Source of the DNA: RGIG6375 sp964472725
GTDB taxonomy: Bacteria; Bacillota; Clostridia; Oscillospirales; Oscillospiraceae
Direction: 5' to 3'
Assembly: GCA_964472725.1 (NCBI GenBank)
Contig: CAYYLZ010000001.1
Location: forward strand, 1 to 64,000
DNA length: 64,000 nt
The position numbers and the translations under genes were made by a program. Within the stretch, counting starts at the first letter, position 1. Each line of letters begins with the position of its first letter. Shown here piece by piece: positions 39,009-46,902 of the stretch. A model generated the notes under the pieces. The model had not been told where the DNA came from. It saw only the letters and a program-made list of their open reading frames with translations, and made no database searches.

Positions 39009-39674
39009 ATGAGCGAGCGCGAAACGAACTTGAAGGATAAATTGTATAACGAGATATTGGAGAGTATATTTACCAATGAATATCGTCCCAACCAGATTCT
39101 TCATGAAAAAGAACTGATCGAAAGGTTTCATTGCAGCAAGTCGCCCGTACGCGATGCGCTGATAGCGCTGTGTAATGACAATGTGCTGCGCAGTATCCCA
39201 CGTTACGGCTATGAGGTGCTTCGGCTGACAAGAGAAGATGTTGAGGATATGCTGCGTACCCGCTATTTGATTGAAGGTACCATACTGTGCATGGCCTTTG
39301 ACACCATCACGCCTCAGCATATAGACCGTCTTGAGGAGATAGACCGGGAGTGTGCCGCTAACGCAGATGACGTGTCTTTGCATTGGGAAAGCAATACCAA
39401 GTTCCATATGCTTCTTATCTCCCGTGAAAAGAATCATTACATAGAGGAAGTGCTTCTCCTGACCATGCGCAGACTGAAACGAGCATACGCGCAGATATAT
39501 TGGGAGAACGTGGACGATATTCTGCTCCTGAACGATACGGCTCACCACCAGGAAATCATAAACGCCCTTCGCGCTCACGATTTTCGCGGCACACTGCTTG
39601 CGCTGAAGGAAGATATCCGCTGTTTCGGAGATTATCGCTGCGAGCTTCCGGAATATTTCAAGCATAGGCTATAA
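39009..39674 (+). CDS. GntR family transcriptional regulator, FCD (FadR-type) subfamily
   Basis: The start is set at ATG 39009 (AAAGGCGG 6 nt upstream; a GTG at 39003 is also open), giving 221 residues. Residues 8-72 are a winged helix-turn-helix (LYNEILESIF, LIERFHCSKSPVRDALIALC, IPRYGYEV). Residues 80-205 are an FCD ligand-binding domain with likely metal ligands in NTKFHMLL and AHHQEIINAL. Divergent to the cysteine desulfidase/transporter operon and next to a long inverted repeat, it most likely controls that operon in response to a carboxylate ligand. A strong terminator follows. Confidence 0.9.
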   Translation: MSERETNLKDKLYNEILESIFTNEYRPNQILHEKELIERFHCSKSPVRDALIALCNDNVLRSIPRYGYEVLRLTREDVEDMLRTRYLIEGTILCMAFDTITPQHIDRLEEIDRECAANADDVSLHWESNTKFHMLLISREKNHYIEEVLLLTMRRLKRAYAQIYWENVDDILLLNDTAHHQEIINALRAHDFRGTLLALKEDIRCFGDYRCELPEYFKHRL

Positions 39675-39745
39675 GTGTGCGGCAATAAAAAAGTGAATTG
39701 TCGTACCCCGCTGTTCTCTTTAGCTTGTAATGAGATACAAACAGA

Positions 39746-39783
39746 AAATGCGCCGACCCATTTTTCTGGGTCAGCGCATTTTT
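39746..39783 (+). terminator. Terminator of the GntR gene
   Basis: AAATGCGCCGACCCA (39746-39760) pairs with TGGGTCAGCGCATTT (39767-39781) with one mismatch, followed by TTG. Confidence 0.8.
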
Positions 39784-39815
39784 GTATAACGGAAATCACT
39801 CTTTGAGCGAAGTGT

Positions 39816-39881
39816 GCTGCTATAGATGTGAGTGGGTACGGTGTTGCTTGGAATGATGACCTGGATTTGTCTGAATATGTG
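39816..39881 (+). pseudogene. DUF2442 gene fragment
   Basis: The frame reads IDVSGYGVAWNDDLDLSEY, almost identical to VDVGGYGIVWNDDLDLSCD of the DUF2442 protein at 15021. No start and no other family sequence remains; the frame then runs on into the leader of the next gene. It is a relic of a former DUF4160/DUF2442 module. The rest of the gap 39675-39994 holds the terminator and a promoter. Confidence 0.7.
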
Positions 39882-39920
39882 TTCGATATTTGTTTGGCAA
39901 ATACGGAATACAATAAATAC

Positions 39921-39949
39921 TTGTGCAAACGCCATGTATGCGTTATAAT
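39921..39949 (+). promoter_or_regulatory. Promoter of the flavoprotein gene
   Basis: TTGTGC (39921-39926), 17-bp spacer, TATAAT (39944-39949), about 40 nt before the start codon. Confidence 0.7.
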
Positions 39950-39994
39950 TACTTCATCTAAGTTTGAAACAAAAATTGAAAGGGGAAACCTATC

Positions 39995-41545
39995 ATGCAG
40001 GAACTCGAAATGAAATTCTATTCCAACCGTGCGCCCAAGAAGGGCTACAGTTGGGAAACTCCTCCCGAGAAGATCGCGGAGACCGAAATCGTCGAAACTC
40101 TCACCGCTGATGTTATTATGATCGGCGGCGGTATCAGCGGCCTTGCCGCAGGTGCTCGCTGCAGATATCGCGGTCTCGACACCATCATTATCGACAAGAA
40201 CAAGACCATGCAGGCTCTCGCCGGTCAGATCGCTGCCGTTAACAGCCGCGTAATGGCTGAAAAGGGCATTGAAATTGACAAGAAGATGCTGGCCGCCGAC
40301 TGGCTGAAGATGAGCGGCAGCCGCGTTCAGGAAGACCTGCTGTGGCTGTTTATCAACCGCAGCGCCGAGGGCTTCCACTGGATGCTGGACCTTGCAGGCG
40401 ATTGCCTCGAGGTTGGCGTATATGAGGCTTACAAGGGCCCCATGTTCAGCGAGTATCCCGGCACCCACCACATCTTCCAGAAGAGAGACAGTAAGAAGTA
40501 TAAGCACTGGGGCGGCGGCTTCCTGGCCTGCGAGATCTTTGAGAAGGCATTCCTCGAAATGGGCGGCACTCTCCATCGCAGCACCTATGCCGTATACCTC
40601 GAGAAGGACGAAACCGGCCGTGTAACCGGCTGCGTCGCAATGTGCGAAGACGGCAAGTATCGCCGTTATGTCGGCACCAAGGCTGTTGTTCTCGCCACCG
40701 GCGACTGCAGCGACGATCCCGAAATGATGGAAGCATTCTGCCCCATCGGCACCCGTCCCAGCCAGCACGTAAAGCGTAAGGGCAACACCGGCGACGGCCA
40801 GAAGATGGCATACTGGGCAGGCGCAGCTCTGGATAACCCCGAATGGGCTCCCACCATCCATGCTCTTGCTTTCAGCGGCTATCAGGGCTTCTTCCTCCAC
40901 GTTAACCGCCTCGGTAAGCGCTTCATGAACGAGGATACCTGGATGCAGGCTAAGTCCGTCCGCTGCCTCATGCAGCCCGGCGGCGACTTCGCTTACTCCG
41001 TTTGGGACAGCAAGTACCTGGACGAAATGGCTGACCGCTTCAGTGAGCTGGGCGGCCAGGGCATGATGCCTCTGAGCGTTGTTGGCGACAGCTTCGACCG
41101 CGAGAGAATGGCAAATGTTATGCAGAAGTACATCGACGACGGAAACGCATTCGTAGCCGACACCCTCGAAGAACTGGCAGAGAAGATGGAAGTTCCCGTT
41201 GAGAACCTGCTCAAGACCGTAAAGCGCTACAACGAGCTGGTTGCCAACGGCGACGACGTTGACTTCGGTAAGCGCACCAGACTGCTCACCAGCATCGAGC
41301 AGGGCCCCTTCTACGCTTGCAAGTGGGGTCCCTCTCTCCTCGACGTTTTCGGCGGCGCTCAGGTCGATACCAGCCTGAACGTAATCGGCGCAGACGCCAA
41401 GAATATCCCTGGCCTCTACGCTGTGGGTAACGCTGCCGGCGGCATGTACGCAGTTGACTATCCTCTGCTGCTCAACGGCAACAGCTACGGCCGCGCACTG
41501 GCATACGCCATGCAGCTGGCTGACGTCCTCTGCGGCGATATCTGA
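39995..41545 (+). CDS. FAD-dependent fumarate reductase/succinate dehydrogenase-type flavoprotein
   Basis: A 516-residue protein. VIMIGGGISGLAAGARCRYR (40-59) is the FAD-binding Rossmann motif; VLATGDCSDDPEMM and GLYAVGNAAGGMYAVDYPLL (near the C-terminus) close the cofactor site. The enoate-reductase capping domain lies between (about 250-400). There is no signal peptide, no heme-binding CxxCH and no FMN-binding domain, so it is a cytosolic single-subunit reductase or dehydrogenase of unknown substrate, as in many anaerobic Clostridia. Codon use is strongly biased (high C-ending codons), indicating high expression. GGGG lies 8 nt before the ATG; a second ATG at 40010 is possible. Confidence 0.85.
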   Translation: MQELEMKFYSNRAPKKGYSWETPPEKIAETEIVETLTADVIMIGGGISGLAAGARCRYRGLDTIIIDKNKTMQALAGQIAAVNSRVMAEKGIEIDKKMLAADWLKMSGSRVQEDLLWLFINRSAEGFHWMLDLAGDCLEVGVYEAYKGPMFSEYPGTHHIFQKRDSKKYKHWGGGFLACEIFEKAFLEMGGTLHRSTYAVYLEKDETGRVTGCVAMCEDGKYRRYVGTKAVVLATGDCSDDPEMMEAFCPIGTRPSQHVKRKGNTGDGQKMAYWAGAALDNPEWAPTIHALAFSGYQGFFLHVNRLGKRFMNEDTWMQAKSVRCLMQPGGDFAYSVWDSKYLDEMADRFSELGGQGMMPLSVVGDSFDRERMANVMQKYIDDGNAFVADTLEELAEKMEVPVENLLKTVKRYNELVANGDDVDFGKRTRLLTSIEQGPFYACKWGPSLLDVFGGAQVDTSLNVIGADAKNIPGLYAVGNAAGGMYAVDYPLLLNGNSYGRALAYAMQLADVLCGDI

Positions 41546-41559
41546 TATCAGTATTCAAA

Positions 41560-41589
41560 CAACGGAGAGCACCTGCTCTCCGTTGTTTT
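41560..41589 (+). terminator. Terminator of the flavoprotein gene
   Basis: Perfect 11-bp arms CAACGGAGAGC and GCTCTCCGTTG with loop ACCT, then TTTTG. Confidence 0.88.
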
Positions 41590-41686
41590 GCAGTTGAGCG
41601 AAACAGAAAGCGGGTGATAGCGTGTCAGCTGAAGTCAATATGGCTGCCATAGAGGGCTTCGCCTGCTTAACGGTGAGCAGCTTGGT

Positions 41687-42754
41687 ATGCAAAGCTGGTA
41701 CTTTGGTTATGTGCTGGCATTCGCGCTGGTTCTGCTGGTGTTCTTCTGCGTGCAAATGACAAAAAAACGGTGCAGCCACGTGATACTTTGGCTGCCGCTG
41801 CTGGTAATGCTGTTTCTGTTGGCTGCTGTGCTTATTCTGCGGGAGAAAACGGCGGAAAGCGCGGAGCTTATGGCGAGCATATACAGGTCAAACCAAAATG
41901 CGCCTCCGGGCATGGGCGTCACTACGCCGCCCTTCGAGGCTCGGGACGTGGCGCTGCATTTTATCAACACCGCAGGCGCGTCACGATGGCTGAAGCATTG
42001 CCCCTGGTATCTGCTGACCACGGAGATATTCGCCCTCATAGCGTGGCTTATTTCCCGCAAATTGAAGGTGGGAGCGAAAATCTGCGTTTCCGGTGTGAGC
42101 TTCGGTATTGCCGCTCTGCTGCTGGTAATGTGCCTCATTGACCGCCACCATGCGTTGAGTGCCCGGGCGCTGTTTCAAAAGGCCGAGGTGCTGAAAGAGC
42201 CTGCTTCATGGGTGACGGTGGACGAGCTCAACGACTACACCCTGTATCATATCTATATATTTTGGGACGAGGACTGCTTCCTCAGCGGTGACGTATACAG
42301 CCTGAAGCTGTCAAAGAACGTGGCGGGCTATGACGAGCCGGGCGCCTTTTCGGAAAAGCTGGGCGTGATGCGTAAGGACTCGCCCCACACCCGCCCCTAT
42401 TTGCTGCTGCCTACGGAAAAGCCGGGCTGGTTCGGCGGCAGTAATCTGTGGCACGTATATGACAGAGAAATAAACGGCCTCTTTTCGGCGGGGCCACCGG
42501 CATTTGTGCGCGCCGAGCAGCTTATTCGCGCGGCGGGCAGCTATAGGGAAAACGGTATACTTGGCGTGATCGCCCGTCCGTGGCTGACAAGCATAGACCT
42601 TGGCATTTATACCCTCGGTATAGCGGTGCCGCCGAATATCATGCACGTTTTTGTGCCTTTTGAAATTTATCTTCTTGCGCCGCTGACGGTGCTCTTTGCC
42701 GCGGTGTGGCTCATAATGTGCATCGGGCAGCGCGCGATAACGCGAAAAGAATAA
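41687..42754 (+). CDS. Hypothetical membrane protein (355 aa)
   Basis: Hydrophobic segments are at about 6-23, 33-50, 110-125, 133-150 and 325-347, so four to five membrane spans. The region 165-320 between the last two is extracytoplasmic or cytoplasmic and globular (FWDEDCFLSGDVYSLKLSKN, LLLPTEKPGWFGG). The family was not recognised. There is no convincing ribosome binding site near ATG 41687, so the start is uncertain. Convergent with the S-layer-homology gene through a shared terminator. Confidence 0.6.
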   Translation: MQSWYFGYVLAFALVLLVFFCVQMTKKRCSHVILWLPLLVMLFLLAAVLILREKTAESAELMASIYRSNQNAPPGMGVTTPPFEARDVALHFINTAGASRWLKHCPWYLLTTEIFALIAWLISRKLKVGAKICVSGVSFGIAALLLVMCLIDRHHALSARALFQKAEVLKEPASWVTVDELNDYTLYHIYIFWDEDCFLSGDVYSLKLSKNVAGYDEPGAFSEKLGVMRKDSPHTRPYLLLPTEKPGWFGGSNLWHVYDREINGLFSAGPPAFVRAEQLIRAAGSYRENGILGVIARPWLTSIDLGIYTLGIAVPPNIMHVFVPFEIYLLAPLTVLFAAVWLIMCIGQRAITRKE

Positions 42755-42768
42755 CCCAAAAACAGCAG

Positions 42769-42804
42769 CACCCCTCAGAAATGAACTGAGGGGTGTTTGT
42801 GTTT
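42769..42804. terminator. Bidirectional terminator between convergent genes
   Basis: Perfect 10-bp arms CACCCCTCAG (42769-42778) and CTGAGGGGTG (42786-42795), with TTTGTGTTT on plus and CTGCTGTTTTTGG on minus. Confidence 0.8.
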
Positions 42805-42808
42805 AGTA

Positions 42809-44971
42809 TTATTTTTCAAGAACGATTATGCGCACCTGGCCGCCGGTGGAGGGCGTTTTGTCATAGTAGACGGTGTAGCTTCCTGCGAAGGCTATCACGT
42901 CTTCGAGACTGCTGCTCCAACTGTCAAGATTGGCGTTATATACCTGCACGTTATCGCTTATTGCGATCTCGTTATTCTTTACCACCATAAGCTCAGTGCT
43001 GTAAAAAGCGCTTACGTCAAGGCCACTTACGCGGGTAAGCTTCACAACGTCAGCAACGCGGCCGTTGCTGCCCGCAAGACCGATGCCGTCGCCCTCGGAA
43101 ACGCTCATGCCGCTGATGCCGCTGAAGTTTTGGCTGTTACCATTTTCAATAGTCAGGTATGTGCTTTCACCTCGGGTGGAGAAGCGAGCAAAACCATAGT
43201 CATAGCAGGCTCCGGTGAGGGCGTTGAAGAGAACGATATCAACCTTGCCTGCGGAGTTGAGGTGTATGTAGTCAATGTAATCGCCGCTGATGTAGCTCTT
43301 CTGACTTATGTCGGCGAAGGGAATCTCGACCGCGTAGCCGGAGCCGGCCCATTCGTAGAATACCGCGCCGTGAGCCAGTTCATAGCCGCCCACGGTGCCG
43401 TTTTTGGGATTCATGCTCTTTACGGTAACTGTGCCTGTACCGGAAAGCTGAAGCTCTCCACGGGAGGTTTCCCACACGCTTACGAGGCTGCCGTAAAGCA
43501 TGGCATTGGTGCCGCTGCTGACAGAGCTGCCTCTCACGGTGATGCCGCCGGGGAGAGTGACGGTTCTGCCGTCAGTGGAGGAAAGACCCACCATGTCCAC
43601 GCTTACGGAAGCAGCGGAGCATACAGCGGCTACCTTGAGGTCATCGGTGAGCAGCAGCGTCACCTTGCTGCCAATGTCAAATTTCGCCGCGCTTTCACTG
43701 GCGCAATCAAGGAGCGTGTAGGTGCTGCCGCCTACTGTTATGGTTTCGGCACCGCTCATGTTGGGATAGGCGTTTTCAATGAAGCCGCTTACCTTGCGGT
43801 CGGAGACCATCACCGCGCCAAGCAGCTCATCGTAGTAAGCCACGTCGTATTGGGCGAGATCATCAATTTCGGCAGGAGAGCCGTTTTTATAAAGAGCGGC
43901 ATCGGAAACGTCCAGCTTGCGCATTATTTCCGAGTAAGCGGACTGTGTGGTGGCCACCACTGCGCCGCCGCTGTTCTCTGCGGGGACGTATACAAGATAT
44001 ACCTCGCCGCGCTTGATGTACAGGCGGGCGGAGCTTACGCCCATCCATTTCTGCGTCCAGCTGTAAACGCTGTTACCGCATACCACCTTGGCGGTGGCGG
44101 GGATTTTGTAGGTAATGCCGTCGCTGCCGGTGATGGAAGAAGAGGTCTTTTCGGCGGCGTCCACATCTACATAGTCCACTGCGTCCTTTTCGGGAACAAA
44201 GCCTGCTGCCGCGTCATCGTCCAGCAGGAGAGCGCCGATGCCGCCAATAAGGTCGGCAGGGAAAGTGATGTCGACTGGATAGGTCTTTACCTCGCCCTTG
44301 TCGATAAGGTAGACCATGACATTGTCGATACCCACGGAGGTGAGCAGTACGTTGTCGTTTGTTTCAAGACCCAAAGCAGTGTAATAATCCTTGCCTGCGG
44401 CAGTGCTGCAGCGGAGCATATTGCACATCAGCAGGGCAGCTTCGCCGCGGCTCAGCTTTTCGTTCATGCCGCAGCTTACGTTTTCGCTCATGCCAAGGTC
44501 AGCGGCAAAATTAACGTAGTCACGGGGCCATACGGCACCCACCTGAGAACTGGTGTAACCGAGGATGCGAATGAGAATGGTAACGGCCTCACCAAGAGTT
44601 ATGCTGTCGGAGGGAGCGAAGCGTCCGTCGCCCTTACCGTTTACAAGACCCTCTTTCGCGGCCAGATTAACATAGCCTGCGAACCATTCGCTGCTTTTTA
44701 CATCGGAGAAAACGCTGCCGCGGGCGGCTGCGTCCGCCTTGTCCTCAAGACCCATCATAACTATGACAAGCTTGCAGAATTCAGCGCGGGTAAGAGATGC
44801 GTCCGGACGGAACGAGCCGTCCTCGTAACCGGATACTACGCCCATGCTAGCCAGCACGCTTGCGGCAAGGGCGGTATTGTCATCCTTGATATCGGGGAAA
44901 GCAGCTCCTGCGGAGGGAATGCAGGCCGCCATCAGGCACACGGCCAGCAGTATGCTGATAATTCGTTTCAT
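42809..44971 (-). CDS. Secreted S-layer homology (SLH) domain protein
   Basis: The start is chosen at 44971 (MKRIISILLAVCLMAACIPS; GAGG upstream), giving 720 residues. Signal peptide to about 23. Three SLH domains follow: FPDIKDDNTALAASVLASMG (about 25-75), SVFSDVKSSEWFAGYVNLAA (about 85-140) and the diverged AVWPRDYVNFAADLGM (about 145-190). The rest is beta-rich and repetitive (GSDGITYKIPATAKVVCGNS, DVDMVGLSSTDGRTVTLPGG-like stretches). SLH domains bind pyruvylated cell-wall polymers, so it is surface-attached. It lies 42 nt after the MacB-like permease gene and is probably the last gene of that export operon. Confidence 0.88.
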   Translation of the reverse strand: MKRIISILLAVCLMAACIPSAGAAFPDIKDDNTALAASVLASMGVVSGYEDGSFRPDASLTRAEFCKLVIVMMGLEDKADAAARGSVFSDVKSSEWFAGYVNLAAKEGLVNGKGDGRFAPSDSITLGEAVTILIRILGYTSSQVGAVWPRDYVNFAADLGMSENVSCGMNEKLSRGEAALLMCNMLRCSTAAGKDYYTALGLETNDNVLLTSVGIDNVMVYLIDKGEVKTYPVDITFPADLIGGIGALLLDDDAAAGFVPEKDAVDYVDVDAAEKTSSSITGSDGITYKIPATAKVVCGNSVYSWTQKWMGVSSARLYIKRGEVYLVYVPAENSGGAVVATTQSAYSEIMRKLDVSDAALYKNGSPAEIDDLAQYDVAYYDELLGAVMVSDRKVSGFIENAYPNMSGAETITVGGSTYTLLDCASESAAKFDIGSKVTLLLTDDLKVAAVCSAASVSVDMVGLSSTDGRTVTLPGGITVRGSSVSSGTNAMLYGSLVSVWETSRGELQLSGTGTVTVKSMNPKNGTVGGYELAHGAVFYEWAGSGYAVEIPFADISQKSYISGDYIDYIHLNSAGKVDIVLFNALTGACYDYGFARFSTRGESTYLTIENGNSQNFSGISGMSVSEGDGIGLAGSNGRVADVVKLTRVSGLDVSAFYSTELMVVKNNEIAISDNVQVYNANLDSWSSSLEDVIAFAGSYTVYYDKTPSTGGQVRIIVLEK

Positions 44972-45013
44972 ATTTTCTGCCTCACATTTTATAAGGTTGT
45001 TTGATTTCAAGCG

Positions 45014-46198
45014 TCAGTCGGCTCTCAGCGCATCAACGGGCTGGAGACCGGAGGCTTTTACCGCCGGGTACAGGCCGAAGGTGACTCCGATAACGATGGA
45101 AAATACCGCTGCCGCCACAACGTAGATAACGCTGGGGGTGAGAATAAGGTCATACATGGCCTTGCCGATCACCACAGAGCCCACATAGCCAAGGATTATG
45201 CCGATGAGGCCGCCAAGGAAAGAAAGAACGCCGGCTTCTGCCATGAACTGAGTTATGATGACCTTTCTTCTTGCGCCGATGGCCTTCTTTATGCCGATCT
45301 CACGGGTTCGTTCGGTGACGGTGACCAGCATGATGTTCATAATGCCTATACCGCCTACAAGCAGGGAAATGCAGGCGACGCCTGCGAGGATAAGGCTCAG
45401 GGAGGTGGTTTCCTCCTGGGTTTCATTCATGGAATCGTTACCATTTTTTACGGTATAGGTGCCGGTGTATGCGTCAACATTTTCCTCGAGCCATGCCTTC
45501 ACCTTCGTAATGGCGGGGTCCATGTTGTCCGCGATATCTATTTTAAGCGTGTGCTCGCGGATAAAGGATCGCTTGAGAAGCTCACGGTTGAGGGAATAGG
45601 GGATAGCCACCATGTCGTCCATAGAACTTTCCGCCGCACCGTCCTTGGCGTAGTACACTCCTACCACGGTGAATGGAGTGCCGTTCAGGTATACGATCTC
45701 GCCGATGGGGTCGGAGTAAGGGAATAGAGTCTGGGCTACGTAGGCACCGATGACGCAGACATGGCTGCGCTTGTCTATGTCCACGAAGCTGATTTCTCTG
45801 CCCCTGTCGATAACATAGTTGTTGCAGACGGAGAACTGGTCGTTGACCAAGTAGGTGGTGGGAGTATCCACGGAATACATGCTGCGCTTGATAACAGCGC
45901 CGGAAAGTGTGTCCGCGGGGCATATGCCCTCGCTGACGTCGCTGAGTTCCTCCGATACAAATTCGTAGAGGTCATCCATTTTTGTTACTCCGTCTCTGGG
46001 GTCGTAGCAGTTTATAGTTATGTTTACCTTGTTTACGCCCAGCTTGGCGTAGTAGGCTTCCATGTCGGCGTTCATGCCTGTGACCACGGTGACGAGGATA
46101 AGTACGGCGCATACGCCGATGATTATACCCAGCATGGTGAGGAACGAGCGGCCTTTTTTGTCCATGATGGCTTCCATTGCCATTTTAAAAGAACCCAA
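45014..46198 (-). CDS. MacB-type ABC transporter permease
   Basis: A 394-residue protein. MEAIMDKKGRSFLTMLGIII (8-27) enters the first membrane span. A large extracellular MacB-PCD domain (about 45-260) follows, then three C-terminal spans with the FtsX-type motif VTERTREIGIKKAIGARRKV (about 300-319). Such permeases work as mechanotransmitters with an ATPase and an adaptor to export peptides, antibiotics or lipoproteins. It lies 2 nt after the ATPase gene. Confidence 0.92.
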   Translation of the reverse strand: MGSFKMAMEAIMDKKGRSFLTMLGIIIGVCAVLILVTVVTGMNADMEAYYAKLGVNKVNITINCYDPRDGVTKMDDLYEFVSEELSDVSEGICPADTLSGAVIKRSMYSVDTPTTYLVNDQFSVCNNYVIDRGREISFVDIDKRSHVCVIGAYVAQTLFPYSDPIGEIVYLNGTPFTVVGVYYAKDGAAESSMDDMVAIPYSLNRELLKRSFIREHTLKIDIADNMDPAITKVKAWLEENVDAYTGTYTVKNGNDSMNETQEETTSLSLILAGVACISLLVGGIGIMNIMLVTVTERTREIGIKKAIGARRKVIITQFMAEAGVLSFLGGLIGIILGYVGSVVIGKAMYDLILTPSVIYVVAAAVFSIVIGVTFGLYPAVKASGLQPVDALRAD

Positions 46199-46200
46199 GC

Positions 46201-46890
46201 TTATCCCTCCTTACCTGTGTCACTTGTGATAAGCCCGTCCTGCAGGCGGATAATGCGGCCTGCCTTGGCTGCTATGCCGTTATCGTGGGTTATGAGAATG
46301 ACTGTAGTGCCTTTGCTGTTGAGCTCCTTGAGTATGTCCAACACCTGCGCACCGGTTTTTGAGTCGAGAGCACCGGTGGGCTCATCTGCCATGATAACGG
46401 GGGAACGGGTGGCGATGGCTCGCGCTATTGCCACTCGCTGCTGCTGACCGCCGGAAAGCTGACCCGGGCGGTTTTCGGACTTTTCTGCTATGTCCACGCT
46501 TTCCAGTGCTTCCATCGCGCGGGCGTAGCGTTCGTTTATCTTTATGCCCTGATAGGCCAGCGGCAGAGCCACATTCTGCCATACGTTGAGAGAAGGAATA
46601 AGGTTGTAGCCCTGAAATATGAAGCCAATCTTCTCGCTGCGTATGAGCGCCAGTTCATCCTCGCTGCGCTGGGCTATGGGAACGCCGTCCAGTATATACT
46701 CGCCGTAGGTGGGCACGTCAAGGCAGCCTAAAATGTTCATCATGGTGGATTTGCCGCTGCCGGAGGTGCCGACTATGGCAACGAACTCGCCGTAGTCAAT
46801 GTCCAGGGATACGCCGTTGAGGGCGCGCACCTCATTTTCCTCGCCTTCAAAATATATCTTGTAAATATCTTTCAGATGTATCAGATTCAT
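46201..46890 (-). CDS. MacB/LolD-type ABC transporter ATP-binding protein
   Basis: A 229-residue protein. Walker A GTSGSGKST (about 41-49), Q-loop FIFQGYNLIPSLNVWQNVAL, signature LSGGQQQRVAIARA, Walker B VIMADEPTGALDS and H-loop ITHD. MNLIHLKDIYKIYFEGEENE starts the family. It forms the motor for the MacB-like permease and lies 12 nt after the adaptor gene. Confidence 0.94.
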   Translation of the reverse strand: MNLIHLKDIYKIYFEGEENEVRALNGVSLDIDYGEFVAIVGTSGSGKSTMMNILGCLDVPTYGEYILDGVPIAQRSEDELALIRSEKIGFIFQGYNLIPSLNVWQNVALPLAYQGIKINERYARAMEALESVDIAEKSENRPGQLSGGQQQRVAIARAIATRSPVIMADEPTGALDSKTGAQVLDILKELNSKGTTVILITHDNGIAAKAGRIIRLQDGLITSDTGKEG

Positions 46891-46902
46891 AGGCTGCCCC
46901 GC

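Noticed and set aside
42797..45004. 735-codon plus-strand open frame opposite the SLH gene
   Set aside because: The minus-strand product has a signal peptide and SLH domains; the plus-strand reading is a low-complexity Ala/Gly/Val/His mirror of it caused by G+C-rich third positions.
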